From positions 1 through 64,000 of the forward strand of contig QMIW01000034.1 of NCBI GenBank assembly GCA_024434165.1: a DNA stretch of 64,000 nucleotides, written 5' to 3'. The notes below the pieces were generated by a model. That model was not told the origin of the DNA. It saw nothing but the letters and a program-made list of their open reading frames with translations, and did not search any database. Positions 25,061 through 33,585 of this stretch are shown here, piece by piece (position 1 is the stretch's first letter; each line of letters opens with the position of its first letter). The DNA comes from Chloroflexota bacterium (GTDB taxonomy: Bacteria; Chloroflexota; Anaerolineae; Anaerolineales; Villigracilaceae). Both the position numbers and the translations under genes were made by a program.

Positions 25061-27582
25061 GGGTTATCCTGAAGCGTCTTATTATCCCTTAAAAACGCAA
25101 ATTGAAGAACCAACGCAAGCAGGATGAGCGCAGGCGGCAGGAACGACCAGCTATAACGCGGAAAGTACCCGATGGGCTTCAACACGACGTAGACCGGCAG
25201 CATGCTGAGCAGGAACAGGCTGAGGCGCAAATCCAGTTTTTCAAAAATGCCTTTGCGATAAACCAGCGAGATTAACGCCGCAAGAAGCCCGAACAAAATG
25301 GGGAGCGTGATCAGAACAAGGTCCAGCGGGTTTCTTTGAATCTGATTCCGAAGGAACTCCTCGTCGCCGCCCACGATCACGCTTCCCAGACTCATCAACA
25401 CAGACCAGAGCGAGGTCTGGTCGTTCATCTCGTGAGTCAACGTATAGCCGGGATGAAAACGGGAGTAGACGGATGCGATCAGGAGCGATGGGAGCGGAAT
25501 CGCAATGAGGTAGGAAACCCAGCGCTTCCAATCGGACCTCAGCCAGTGAATGAAAGAACCCCAGGCTTGAGAGAACCCGCCGGCAAATGCAGGCGCAAGG
25601 AAGGTAATCGCCGTGAAAATGGCGCCTGCAAAGTTCAAGCGCAGCATTCCGGTGATGACGCCGGCGGCGAACATGGCGGCGAATTTACCCTCCTTTGCAA
25701 AGTACGCCGTCAGAAGCAGGGTCAAAATCGCCACCGGTTCGATCAGCCCGAAGCGGTAGAAGTACGTGAAACTGACCGGCAGCATGGTGAGAAGGAGGAA
25801 CAAACCGGCGGCAGCGAACGCATTGCGTCTGGATAAGCCAAAATACGCCGCCAACTCTGCCATCAGGATGACGCTCAATACCGCGCTCCAGACATTCAGG
25901 AAAAACTGCGCGGCGAGCGACTGCCCAAACAGAACGTGCAATAAACCGATGACATACGGGAAAAGCACTTTGTACGCCCAGGGCGGGGATTGCAGCAGGA
26001 AAACGTCGCCTCCGACGTAGATGTTCCGCGCCAGCATTTGATATTCCAACGCATCCTGATATTGGGGCAGGATCGTCACGCTTTGCAAGTTGGGCACATC
26101 CAGCGGAAGGAACATCAGCAGAATGGGCAAACCAACAGAGAATAAGTATCCCTTGAACGAATAGGTTCTGGAACGAAGGACAAGATCCAGCAGTTTCACG
26201 ATGGAAAGCCCGCCGACAGCAGCAATGATTAAAAGGTGGATGCGGGGTTTGTCGGCAATATTGGCGATGGAATACAGGACAAATCCCGTCAGCGCAAGAT
26301 ACAGGTCTGGAGAGTCCAGCCCGCCCGCACGCTGAAAGGCATACAACCCGTCGAACAGACTGTAAAGGACGACAGCCAGCAGGATCAGGGCAATCAGGTT
26401 TTGAATTGACTGCAGCCCGCCGGTGGGAAGGTCGAGCGTGGAGGAGGAAAGCCATATCTGCGGAAGGGCGGAGCGTGTGGAGCCGTCTGAACTGAGAATC
26501 AGAGGCTCGAAGCGCCCGTTCCCGTAACTCTCGAAGACAAGGACACCCTCCAACCAGGCTTTCCCAACGTAGGGTATCTCATCGGAGAGCCCTGCATCCA
26601 ACTCGCCGGCAGATTTGGCGGTTGCAACATCCAGGACTTCCCCGGTTTTCATATCCGTCAATTCGATTTGCCGCCGGCTCGCCCCTTGAACCAGAATGAC
26701 CAGCCGTTCGTCTTCATCCATCGAAATCGCGCCGCTGAATTTCAGCGCCATCCAGAAATCGTTTTTATTAAAGCCGTGACGATTAATGGATTCAACGGGC
26801 AGTTCATTGAACGAACGATAAGGGCGCTGCATCACCTGCGAAGGGGTCGGCGCGAGGAAGGATTCGTAGGTACGCTCCCATTTGCCGGAGACAAGCGCTT
26901 CTTCGCTGAAGTAGATGTGAACTCCCAATCCCGCCTGAGGGAGGAAAAAGGTCAGGGCGAGCCTGGCAGCCAGCAAAAGGGTGAGAAGAAGCGTCACCGC
27001 TTTTTTGGAAAGAAAATCCCGCCCGAAGAAAAAGGCAAAGGGCAGAAGCACAGTCGCGGTGATGAATTCAAAAGGCGTATTCCAGGGGAAACCGTCAATC
27101 AGCGAAGGGACGCGGGATGGAACGAGCAGGACGCCATAGCAGGATGCAAGAGCGAGGAATGCAAAACGGCGCGGGGACTTTGTCTCAAGATCTGCCTTGC
27201 GGGGTTTCTGAAAAAAGAACAGGACTTCGACGCCGATCAACCAGAGACAGGCGAAAAGCGCCCCGATGGCTTGCAGCGCCTCCACGCCGGGACTGCGAAG
27301 AAACAAAAACGCCGAAAGCAGAACGGGGACGGCAAGCGCGCCGAACTGCCCAACCCTGCCGCTCAAAACCGAACCGACACGGACTGCGTGAGACTTCAAG
27401 AAGAACGGGGCAGCCGCACAACCCATGCCGAGCAACATCACGGTTACTGCAAGCAAAGTAGTGGTACGCAGGTTTTGTGTCAGCGCGGCGGCAAGCGTCC
27501 ATGCCCCTGCAAGGATGAGTTCAGCGCCGGCAAGGTAGAGGAAACGGGAAAGACGGGAGGCGGGATCGGAATACGGGATCAT
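25057..27582 (-). CDS. very large multi-spanning membrane protein with soluble middle domain
   Basis: An 841-residue protein. About eight N-terminal helices are followed by a soluble domain (about residues 225-400, with LFFREALVSGK-like segments replaced here by YFSEEALVSGKWERTY). About ten C-terminal helices follow, in which ARNIYVGGDVFLLQSPPWAY resembles a GT-C catalytic loop. The likely start is ATG 27582; a REP-like palindrome lies just upstream. It is the first gene of the three-gene membrane operon. I do not recognise a named family. Confidence 0.6.
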   Translation of the reverse strand: MIPYSDPASRLSRFLYLAGAELILAGAWTLAAALTQNLRTTTLLAVTVMLLGMGCAAAPFFLKSHAVRVGSVLSGRVGQFGALAVPVLLSAFLFLRSPGVEALQAIGALFACLWLIGVEVLFFFQKPRKADLETKSPRRFAFLALASCYGVLLVPSRVPSLIDGFPWNTPFEFITATVLLPFAFFFGRDFLSKKAVTLLLTLLLAARLALTFFLPQAGLGVHIYFSEEALVSGKWERTYESFLAPTPSQVMQRPYRSFNELPVESINRHGFNKNDFWMALKFSGAISMDEDERLVILVQGASRRQIELTDMKTGEVLDVATAKSAGELDAGLSDEIPYVGKAWLEGVLVFESYGNGRFEPLILSSDGSTRSALPQIWLSSSTLDLPTGGLQSIQNLIALILLAVVLYSLFDGLYAFQRAGGLDSPDLYLALTGFVLYSIANIADKPRIHLLIIAAVGGLSIVKLLDLVLRSRTYSFKGYLFSVGLPILLMFLPLDVPNLQSVTILPQYQDALEYQMLARNIYVGGDVFLLQSPPWAYKVLFPYVIGLLHVLFGQSLAAQFFLNVWSAVLSVILMAELAAYFGLSRRNAFAAAGLFLLLTMLPVSFTYFYRFGLIEPVAILTLLLTAYFAKEGKFAAMFAAGVITGMLRLNFAGAIFTAITFLAPAFAGGFSQAWGSFIHWLRSDWKRWVSYLIAIPLPSLLIASVYSRFHPGYTLTHEMNDQTSLWSVLMSLGSVIVGGDEEFLRNQIQRNPLDLVLITLPILFGLLAALISLVYRKGIFEKLDLRLSLFLLSMLPVYVVLKPIGYFPRYSWSFLPPALILLALVLQFAFLRDNKTLQDNP

Positions 27583-27596
27583 TAATGGCTCAGGCA

Positions 27597-27620
27597 GAAC
27601 GAGATAGTATCTTGCGCTAC
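27597..27620. repeat. single REP-like palindrome
   Basis: GAACGAGATAGTATCTTGCG is followed by CTAC. Read on the minus strand this is GTAG next to an AGATA/TATCT hairpin, the layout of classical REP elements. It lies upstream of the 841-residue membrane gene and near the RAYT. Confidence 0.6.
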
Positions 27621-27667
27621 ATATCAAACTTAGAGTAGGTCCATTTCCACTTCGTCCAATCGTCGGT

Positions 27668-27782
27668 TAAGTAGTCGGTCGAAATAAATTTTACAAAAAT
27701 ACGCTCCCGGCGGCGTCCCCGCCGCCGAGGATGGCGGCATGAGCAGGAATTTGTTTTCTAAAAACTTATGACCGACTACTTA
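27668..27782 (-). mobile_element. MITE copy 2 (115 bp), abutting the RAYT gene
   Basis: A complete copy with perfect terminal inverted repeats TAAGTAGTCGGTC/GACCGACTACTTA, inverted relative to copy 1. It differs by one substitution in the GC-rich centre and lacks the 15-base tandem duplication. Its right end overlaps the last codons of the RAYT (27766-27782), so the transposase C-terminus (LSSRS) is read from the element. Confidence 0.88.
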
Positions 27783-28374
27783 GACCGGCTTTTACCGGAT
27801 TAAAAAGTACGTATTTTATTATTCGCTCAAGTTCTTTTTCGTCGCGCGCGAAATGGTCGTAACTTTCACGCTGCCAAAATGCGCCGGTCCTGCCTAAAAC
27901 TCTGTTTGCGTGATTTGCAGAATTTCGCTTGATGTTGTGCATGATTTTTGTCAGGCTGTAATCCGCCGTATCCGAACTTGCATAAGGCGTCAAAACCACA
28001 TGTCCATGATTGGGCATGATGCAATATGCCAACACATCAAACCAATCACCATTGTGGTAAAGAATCGAATCGGCGGCGATTTGGGCGATTCGATCATCCT
28101 TCAGCCAGAAGGGTCCAGTCCGGCTCTTGTGGAGAGCGTCATCCCATTTCCCGAAAAGTTTACGCTGTTCCCTGTCGCGCAAGAGCAGCCTCTCTTTTGG
28201 GTCTTCAACGGTCAGGAGTTTCTTTTCCACTTGCTCCGCCTCTGCGCGAAGCTGCTCCACAACATCCTTCGGAAGCGAGCCTGCTAAACGAAAATTGATC
28301 AGAAAAGTCGCTCCGCGCGGCTGGATGTGAGGCAGGTTTCGACGGTAGTATTCGCGGTAATTGAGATTGTTCAT
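27766..28374 (-). CDS. REP-associated tyrosine transposase (RAYT, Y1_Tnp)
   Basis: A 202-residue single-stranded-DNA transposase of the IS200/REP family. Seen: the N-terminal family block YYRRNLPHIQPRGATFL; the metal-binding HUH-type motif in IMPNHGHVVLTP (HGH rather than the more common HVH); and the catalytic tyrosine in FWQRESYDHFARDE, followed by the family ending YVLFNPVKAGL. Such proteins cut REP hairpins at a GTAG tetranucleotide. REP-like palindromes with GTAG/CTAC feet lie on both sides (27597-27620, 28383-28437), and a MITE with GTAG near both ends overlaps its 3' end. The ATG at 28374 lies nine bases from the upstream palindrome. Probably active or recently active. Confidence 0.92.
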   Translation of the reverse strand: MNNLNYREYYRRNLPHIQPRGATFLINFRLAGSLPKDVVEQLRAEAEQVEKKLLTVEDPKERLLLRDREQRKLFGKWDDALHKSRTGPFWLKDDRIAQIAADSILYHNGDWFDVLAYCIMPNHGHVVLTPYASSDTADYSLTKIMHNIKRNSANHANRVLGRTGAFWQRESYDHFARDEKELERIIKYVLFNPVKAGLSSRS

Positions 28375-28382
28375 GGCAGTTC

Positions 28383-28437
28383 GTAGAGCGAGATAATATC
28401 TCGCTCCACCATTGCACAAAATACTACTTCGTGCTAC
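28383..28437. repeat. BIME-like pair of REP palindromes upstream of RAYT
   Basis: GTAG is followed by AGCGAGAT-aat-ATCTCGCT, a spacer, then GCACAAAATACTACTTCGTGC ending in CTAC. The pair is head to head with GTAG at the left foot and CTAC at the right. It overlaps the stop codon of metH (28434-28436). Confidence 0.78.
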
Positions 28438-31400
28438 TTCATCAACTGCTCGACTCTCGACTCGCCGACACTGTAATACTTCGCGTCCTTGTGATGCACG
28501 ATGATCGCCGCGGTGGATTGTTCGGGAATCAATTGATACGCCGCGCTCAGGCTCATGCCGAGTTCGCTCGTGACAGCGGGCAGCAGCTCGAACACCTTCT
28601 TGTGGTCTTCGAGTTCGGGAATGGCGGGATAGCCCCACGAATAACGTTTGCCCTGTCCCTCCGGGATTCCCAATTCGCGGCGGATGTGTTCGTGCAGATA
28701 GTTCGCCGTCGCTTCGGCGGCTTGAACGGCGAGCCCGTGCGTGAAGTAGGCTTCGGTGTAATCGTTCGCGGCTTGCAGTTTGTCGAAGCGTTCGGTGGCT
28801 TCCTGCCCAACGGTCACAACCTGGAATGCGACCACATCCAATTTGCCCGAATCAACAGGGGCAAAATAATCGGACAGTGCAAGGTGTTCATCATACGGCT
28901 GGCGCGGGAAGGTCAAGCGCGTCAATTCATCAGGCGAGGCGGAGTTGACAGTTTCGGGGTCGTAAATGATCAAATCATCGCCATCCGACTGGCAGGGGAA
29001 GTAGCCGTACACGCCCTGCGGTTTAAGCCATTTCTCGCGCAAAGCGTCCCTGGTCATGCGCGCCAGACGTTCATCGAACTCGGCTTTGAGTTTTTCCCAT
29101 TCTGCCCCGTGCGCGTTCTTTGCGCCCCACGACAGGCGGTACAACTCATTGAGGCTGAGGTGCTTCAGGACGATCTCCAGCGGCATGTCTTTGACGACGC
29201 GCTGTCCCCACTTCAGCGGATGGTTAATCGCCTCAGGCTGGACCTGGGAGCGGGTCCCCGTTTTGCGATGTTCCGGCACCTGGGAGGCGCGTCCCATCTC
29301 CGCCTCCGCTTCGCGGCGGATGCGGGCAAGCAGTTCTTCGCGCTTCTCCGGGACGATGAGTTGGTCCATCGTTTCGAGACCCTCAAAAGCGTCCTTGCAG
29401 TAGAAGACGCCAGGCTCGTGAATGTTGCCATCTTCGGCGAACAGGATTCTCCTGCCAAAGCGGCGGTTGATCGCCGCGCCGCCGACCAGCACAGGGAAGT
29501 CGAGTTCGCGGCGGTGCAGTTCATTGACGATGAGCGGCATCTGCTTGGAGGTCGAGACCAGAAGCGCGGAAAGCCCGATGGCAGTGGCATTGACCTCCAC
29601 GGCTTTGGTGATGATCGTCTCGGCGGGGACCTGCTTGCCGAGATCAATCACGTCGTAGCCGTTGTTGGAGAGAATCGTCTTGACGAGATTCTTTCCGATG
29701 TCATGCACATCGCCATAGACGGTCGCCAGCACAACCAGACCTTTGCTGACACCCTCTTTCTTTTCAAGATAGTTTTCCAGATGCGCGACGGTTTTCTTCA
29801 TCACCTCGGCGGATTGCAGCACGAACGGCAAAATCAATTCGCCTGCGCCAAACTTGTCACCCACCTCCTTCATGGCGGGGAGGAGGACGGTGTTGAGGAT
29901 GGTGACGGCGATTTCGTGTTGCCGTGCCTTCACCCCAACCCTCTCCTGAGGGGAGAGGGAGTCGTCCCTCATCCCCGACCCCTCTCCCGAGGGGAGAGGG
30001 GATTCACCCTCATCCCCAACTCTTCCCCCATCGGGGGAAGGGAGCAAGCCCCCCTCTTCCGAGGGGAGAGGGGATTCACCCTCATCCCCAACTCTTCCCC
30101 CGACGGGGGAAGGGAGCGAGTCCCCCTCTCCAACGGGAGAGGGGTTAGGGGTGAGGGAGCGATTGATGATCTCATCAATATCCGCTTCCACGCCGTCTTT
30201 ATGGCGGTGCAGGATTTTCCAGTGCAGGCGCTGTTCAGGGGTCATGCCTGCGGTGGGGTCTGCGACATTGGAGCCTGTGGAGATTTCCACATTTTCAAAG
30301 TGCTGGATGAAACGCTGCAATGCGTCTTCGCGGCGGTTGAAGATGAGGTCTTCGCACAGTTCGCGTTCTTCGGGGTCAATTTCGGCGTAGGGCTTGACGT
30401 GCGCGGCATTGACGATTGCCATATCCAAGCCCGCCTGCACACAGTGATAGAGCATGACGGAGTTGAGCGCGGGGCGCGCCTGCGGGGCGAGACCGAACGA
30501 GAGGTTGCTCACACCCAGCGAAGCCATCACGCCAGGCAGGTTTTGTTTGATCAGCCGAATGCCCTCGATGGTTTCCTTTGCGGAATCCACAAATTCGGGG
30601 TCGCCTGTGGCGAGGGTAAAGGTCAGGTCGTCGAAGACGAGGTCTTCGGGTTTGAGTCCGTGATCGTTGACGGCGATGTCATAGATGCGCTTCGCCACTT
30701 CCAGTTTGCGCTGGGCGGTCTTTGCCATGCCGCTTTCGTCAATGGTGAGACAGATCACCGCGGCGTTGTATTTTTTGGCAAGACCGAACACTTTATCGGC
30801 TTTCTCGCGTCCCGCTTCGAGATGCGTAGAGTTGATCAAACACCGCCCAGGCGCGGTCTGCAAAGCGATTTCGAGAACATCGGGTTCGGTGGTGTCAATC
30901 ACGAGCGGAACATCCACGCCCATTTGCAATTTCTTGACCACCTTGCGCATCAGTTCGCCTTCGTCCGCGCGCTCGGTGACGGCGACGGAAATGTCGAGGG
31001 CATGCGCGCCGCCCGCCACCTGTTCGCGCGCGATGTCGAGGATGCCGTCGTAATCTTCTTCGAGCAGGAGCCGCTTGAACTTGCGCGATCCCTGCGCGTT
31101 GCAGCGCTCGCCGATGAGGGTGGGCGGAGGGTCCTGCCGCATGGCAATCGCCGACATGGCAGAGGCAAGCTGGGGCGTGGAGCGACGCGGGGCGTCGGTC
31201 ATTGGTAATTGGTAATCGGAGAGTCGGTCAACAAGTAATTTGAGATGCGCTGGAGTCGTTCCGCAACAGCCGCCGACAACTCGCACATTATGTTTCGTCA
31301 CGAACTCATACATGTCATTCGCGTACGGCTCGGGTTCGAGCGGGTACACGGCTTGACCATCCACGTTGAGCGGCAGACCCGCGTTGGGGATGCACGAAAC

Positions 31401-32246
31401 GGGAAGCGTTGAATTTTCTCCCAGAAAACGAATCGGCTCGCGCATGTGTTCGGGTCCCGTCGAGCAGTTGAGACCGATGACGTCAATGCCCATGCCTTCG
31501 AGGATGGCAAGGGAGGCGTTGATGTCGGTGCCGAGTAACATACGTCCCGTCGTATCGAGCGTGACCTGAGCCTGGATCGGCAAATAAACATTCGTTTCGC
31601 TGAAGGCTTTATGAATGCCCGTGATGGCGGCTTTGACTTCGAGGATATCCTGCGAGGTTTCGATGAGCAGGACGTCCACGCCGCCTTTGATAAGACCGAC
31701 CGCCTGTTCGCGGAACACATCCACCAATTCATCGTAGGCGATGTTCGAGAGTTCGGGGTCGTTGGTGGACGGCAGTTTGCCGCTTGGACCGATCGAACCT
31801 GCGACGAATCTTTCCCTCACCCCTAACCCCTCTCCCGCGGGGAGAGGGGGATTCTGGCTCCCTTCTCCCAATGGGAGAAGGGCTGGGGATGAGGGTGGTT
31901 GCGAGTACTCGTCGGCGAGTCGTCTTGCCAGGCGTGCGGCTGTTTCATTGATTTCAAGTACTCTATCTTGCAAGCCATATTCCTTCATCGTGATGCGGTT
32001 GGAGCGGAACGTGCAAGTCTCGATGACGTCCACGCCGACCTCGAGGAAGGAACGGTGGACTTTTTCCACGGCTTCGGGATACGAGATGACGAGGTAGTCG
32101 TTGCATCCGTTGTACTGTTCGCCGCCGAAATGCTCGGCGGTCAGGTTTTGCTGCTGCAGGCTGGTTCCCATCGCGCCATCGAAGATGAGGACTTTCTTTT
32201 CGAGGGCGTCGAGGTAACGGCGGTTGGTGTATTTGCGAGGGGTCAT
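28434..32246 (-). CDS. metH: cobalamin-dependent methionine synthase with in-frame repeat insertions
   Basis: A 1270-residue enzyme that moves methyl groups from methyl-THF to homocysteine through cobalamin. Domains in order: homocysteine-binding (DGAMGTSLQQQN; zinc ligands in LNCSTGP and GGCCGTTPAHL), pterin-binding (about 375-680, GERCNAQGSRKFK), cap, B12-binding (VYGDVHDIGKNLV with the cobalt-ligand histidine) and AdoMet activation domain (ending near YYSVGESRVEQLMK). It is slightly longer than usual because two patches of a palindromic repeat are read through in frame at about residues 117-145 and 697-772, both in loops or linkers. A TAATTGG word lies at 341-349. A ribosome site (AAGGAAAC) precedes ATG 32246. 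A SAM riboswitch lies upstream beyond two unrelated genes. Confidence 0.97.
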   Translation of the reverse strand: MTPRKYTNRRYLDALEKKVLIFDGAMGTSLQQQNLTAEHFGGEQYNGCNDYLVISYPEAVEKVHRSFLEVGVDVIETCTFRSNRITMKEYGLQDRVLEINETAARLARRLADEYSQPPSSPALLPLGEGSQNPPLPAGEGLGVRERFVAGSIGPSGKLPSTNDPELSNIAYDELVDVFREQAVGLIKGGVDVLLIETSQDILEVKAAITGIHKAFSETNVYLPIQAQVTLDTTGRMLLGTDINASLAILEGMGIDVIGLNCSTGPEHMREPIRFLGENSTLPVSCIPNAGLPLNVDGQAVYPLEPEPYANDMYEFVTKHNVRVVGGCCGTTPAHLKLLVDRLSDYQLPMTDAPRRSTPQLASAMSAIAMRQDPPPTLIGERCNAQGSRKFKRLLLEEDYDGILDIAREQVAGGAHALDISVAVTERADEGELMRKVVKKLQMGVDVPLVIDTTEPDVLEIALQTAPGRCLINSTHLEAGREKADKVFGLAKKYNAAVICLTIDESGMAKTAQRKLEVAKRIYDIAVNDHGLKPEDLVFDDLTFTLATGDPEFVDSAKETIEGIRLIKQNLPGVMASLGVSNLSFGLAPQARPALNSVMLYHCVQAGLDMAIVNAAHVKPYAEIDPEERELCEDLIFNRREDALQRFIQHFENVEISTGSNVADPTAGMTPEQRLHWKILHRHKDGVEADIDEIINRSLTPNPSPVGEGDSLPSPVGGRVGDEGESPLPSEEGGLLPSPDGGRVGDEGESPLPSGEGSGMRDDSLSPQERVGVKARQHEIAVTILNTVLLPAMKEVGDKFGAGELILPFVLQSAEVMKKTVAHLENYLEKKEGVSKGLVVLATVYGDVHDIGKNLVKTILSNNGYDVIDLGKQVPAETIITKAVEVNATAIGLSALLVSTSKQMPLIVNELHRRELDFPVLVGGAAINRRFGRRILFAEDGNIHEPGVFYCKDAFEGLETMDQLIVPEKREELLARIRREAEAEMGRASQVPEHRKTGTRSQVQPEAINHPLKWGQRVVKDMPLEIVLKHLSLNELYRLSWGAKNAHGAEWEKLKAEFDERLARMTRDALREKWLKPQGVYGYFPCQSDGDDLIIYDPETVNSASPDELTRLTFPRQPYDEHLALSDYFAPVDSGKLDVVAFQVVTVGQEATERFDKLQAANDYTEAYFTHGLAVQAAEATANYLHEHIRRELGIPEGQGKRYSWGYPAIPELEDHKKVFELLPAVTSELGMSLSAAYQLIPEQSTAAIIVHHKDAKYYSVGESRVEQLMK
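29931..30158. repeat. cluster of palindromic CCTCTCCC/GGGAGAGG repeats inside metH
   Basis: Several units of the form CTCTCC-x-GGGGAGAGGG and CTTCCCCC-x-GGGGGAAGGGAG alternate across 228 bp. A block of about 69 bp is almost exactly repeated (GGGGATTCACCCTCATCCCC occurs twice, near 29999 and 30070). All are read in frame as a Pro/Gly/Ser-rich insert between the pterin and cap domains. Confidence 0.9.
31814..31896. repeat. palindromic repeat inside the homocysteine domain of metH
   Basis: CCCTCACCCCTAACCCCTCT then GGGAGAGGG and CTTCTCCC-aat-GGGAGAAGG. It encodes a Pro/Leu/Gly-rich loop between ARRLADEY and RFVAGSIGP. Confidence 0.85.
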
Positions 32247-32306
32247 GTAATTTGTTTCCTTCTGAAATTTGAATTCACTACAGATAAATAATGTAGATGA
32301 ATTGAA

Positions 32307-32810
32307 TTATCTCGAATGTAAGACTAATTCTGCGATTTCCTGGACTCTCTCCCAGGAAATTCCATTTCTTTGTTCAATTGCCAAAGGATGGTCCGTTGGT
32401 TCAAGCTCAATGTATGGTCGCTCACCAACCGGGCGGGTATGAAGCATGGTTTTTAAATTAATCGTATCTGGATAGATTGGCAACGATGTGCTTAGCCATC
32501 CAAAATAGGGAGGTTCTTTTTCTCTTCCAACTGTATTCCATAGTTCAGAGACTCTTTTGTAACTACTGTCACTCAAAGAAATCCAAACAGACCAACTGAA
32601 TACTTGCTCTGTACCAATGATGGGAATGTCAATGTTTCCAACTATGAAAAAATATTGGTTATCAATTTCACATTGGTCAGATGAAAGCAATGCTCGCTTG
32701 TTACGCTCGAATTCTGGAATTCCATACCAATATGCGGGAGCAGGAGACCCATAACTTAGAGGTAGTTCCTCATGATATTGACCACAAATACGACAAGTGT
32801 ATCCTTTCAT
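32307..32810 (-). CDS. DUF2199 domain protein
   Basis: A 167-residue protein starting MKGYTCRICGQYHEELPL, the CxxCG-x2-H start typical of DUF2199, followed by YGIPEFERN and VWISLSDSSY. The ATG at 32810 has AGGA upstream. Base composition is clearly more AT-rich than metH and DinB on either side, and a palindromic repeat lies upstream, so recent acquisition is plausible. It sits in the same direction between DinB and metH, possibly within the S-box transcript. Function unknown. Confidence 0.78.
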   Translation of the reverse strand: MKGYTCRICGQYHEELPLSYGSPAPAYWYGIPEFERNKRALLSSDQCEIDNQYFFIVGNIDIPIIGTEQVFSWSVWISLSDSSYKRVSELWNTVGREKEPPYFGWLSTSLPIYPDTINLKTMLHTRPVGERPYIELEPTDHPLAIEQRNGISWERVQEIAELVLHSR

Positions 32811-32879
32811 AATCAATTCCTGTTTTTCTTTCAATATTCAGAATTCCATTCCTTGCACATCTTCCAGCGCGGGATTCGG

Positions 32880-32997
32880 CAGGGCTAAAGCCCCGCCTCA
32901 GCACATGAAAGTCGAATGAATTCGACTCGCGTCCGCCAGCCCGAAGGGGCTTCCATGCACTGAGCAGGCGGCTCGTGCCCTGTGGGTTAGCCCTGCT
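32880..32997. repeat. imperfect palindromic repeat element between DUF2199 and DinB
   Basis: The left end GCAGGGCTAAAGCCCCGCCT and the right end GCGGCTCGTGCCCTGTGGG plus TTAGCCCTGC share inverted GCAGGGCTAA ends. Inside, AGTCGAAT-ga-ATTCGACT is a perfect hairpin. It is MITE-like and non-coding; its edge touches the DinB stop. Confidence 0.6.
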
Positions 32998-33473
32998 CAT
33001 TTCCTGCCCCGCAGCCAAATAATAAAATCCTGGTCGAACGTCGGCGCGCCAAGTTCCGTTAGTCTCTGCAAAACCGTCGAGCGATGATCGGTTCCGTGAT
33101 TGACCAGATGCAGCAGAACGGTCCAGCGCGGGGCGGGGATGTTTTCCGCGTGCTGCGTCAATTCCTCCGCAGTCAAGGTATGGACGTACTCGGATAACTC
33201 TTTCGCCACGTTCTCGAAGGTCTCTCGCGCGGCGGCGCGGGTTGGATAATCTTCAAATTTCAGATGACCGACATCGGGCAGGTTTTTCAGCCCTGCCAGC
33301 CAGCGGCGATCCGTGCTGGCGAGATGCACCATCAGGTTGCGGATGGAGCCGCGCGAGTAGGCGTCGTCCGCGAGGAATTGTTCTTCGGTGATGTGATTGA
33401 TCGAATCCCAGACGCGGCGGGCCATGTCAATGTGATATTCGATAAAGGTTTTGACGAGCTCGAGTTCCATCAT
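32997..33473 (-). CDS. DinB family protein
   Basis: A 158-residue four-helix-bundle protein. The family histidines appear in LMVHLASTDRRW, near residue 50, and LLHLVNHGTDHRSTV, near residue 120, the triad that usually binds a metal in DinB/YfiT proteins. Most members are thiol-S-transferases or uncharacterised stress proteins. The ATG at 33473 follows AAAGGTG. It is the first gene after the SAM riboswitch and therefore the direct recipient of that control, although DinB proteins are not usual S-box targets. Confidence 0.82.
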   Translation of the reverse strand: MMELELVKTFIEYHIDMARRVWDSINHITEEQFLADDAYSRGSIRNLMVHLASTDRRWLAGLKNLPDVGHLKFEDYPTRAAARETFENVAKELSEYVHTLTAEELTQHAENIPAPRWTVLLHLVNHGTDHRSTVLQRLTELGAPTFDQDFIIWLRGRK

Positions 33474-33527
33474 TTTGCACCTTTGTGAATTGAAACTTCC
33501 GATAAACGTCAGTGCTTCTGCTACAAG

Positions 33528-33571
33528 GTGGTCTCGATACGAGCGGGAAAACGCCCGCTCTACTCGACCAC
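33528..33571. repeat. REP-like palindrome in the S-box/DinB spacer
   Basis: GTGGTCTCGATACGAGCGGG and CCCGCTCTACTCGACCAC are near-perfect inverses around AAAACG. On the minus strand it contains GTAG at the foot. It is similar in design to REP elements known from many actinobacteria. Confidence 0.7.
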
Positions 33572-33585
33572 CGCATTCCTTGAGC

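Noticed and set aside
27668-27782. MITE as the RAYT gene's own terminator
   Set aside because: The element also occurs at two unrelated sites, so it is a repeat rather than a gene-specific terminator.
28431-31208. Very long open frame on the plus strand opposite metH
   Set aside because: It mirrors metH codon by codon; the protein lacks recognisable domains and metH has full family motifs.
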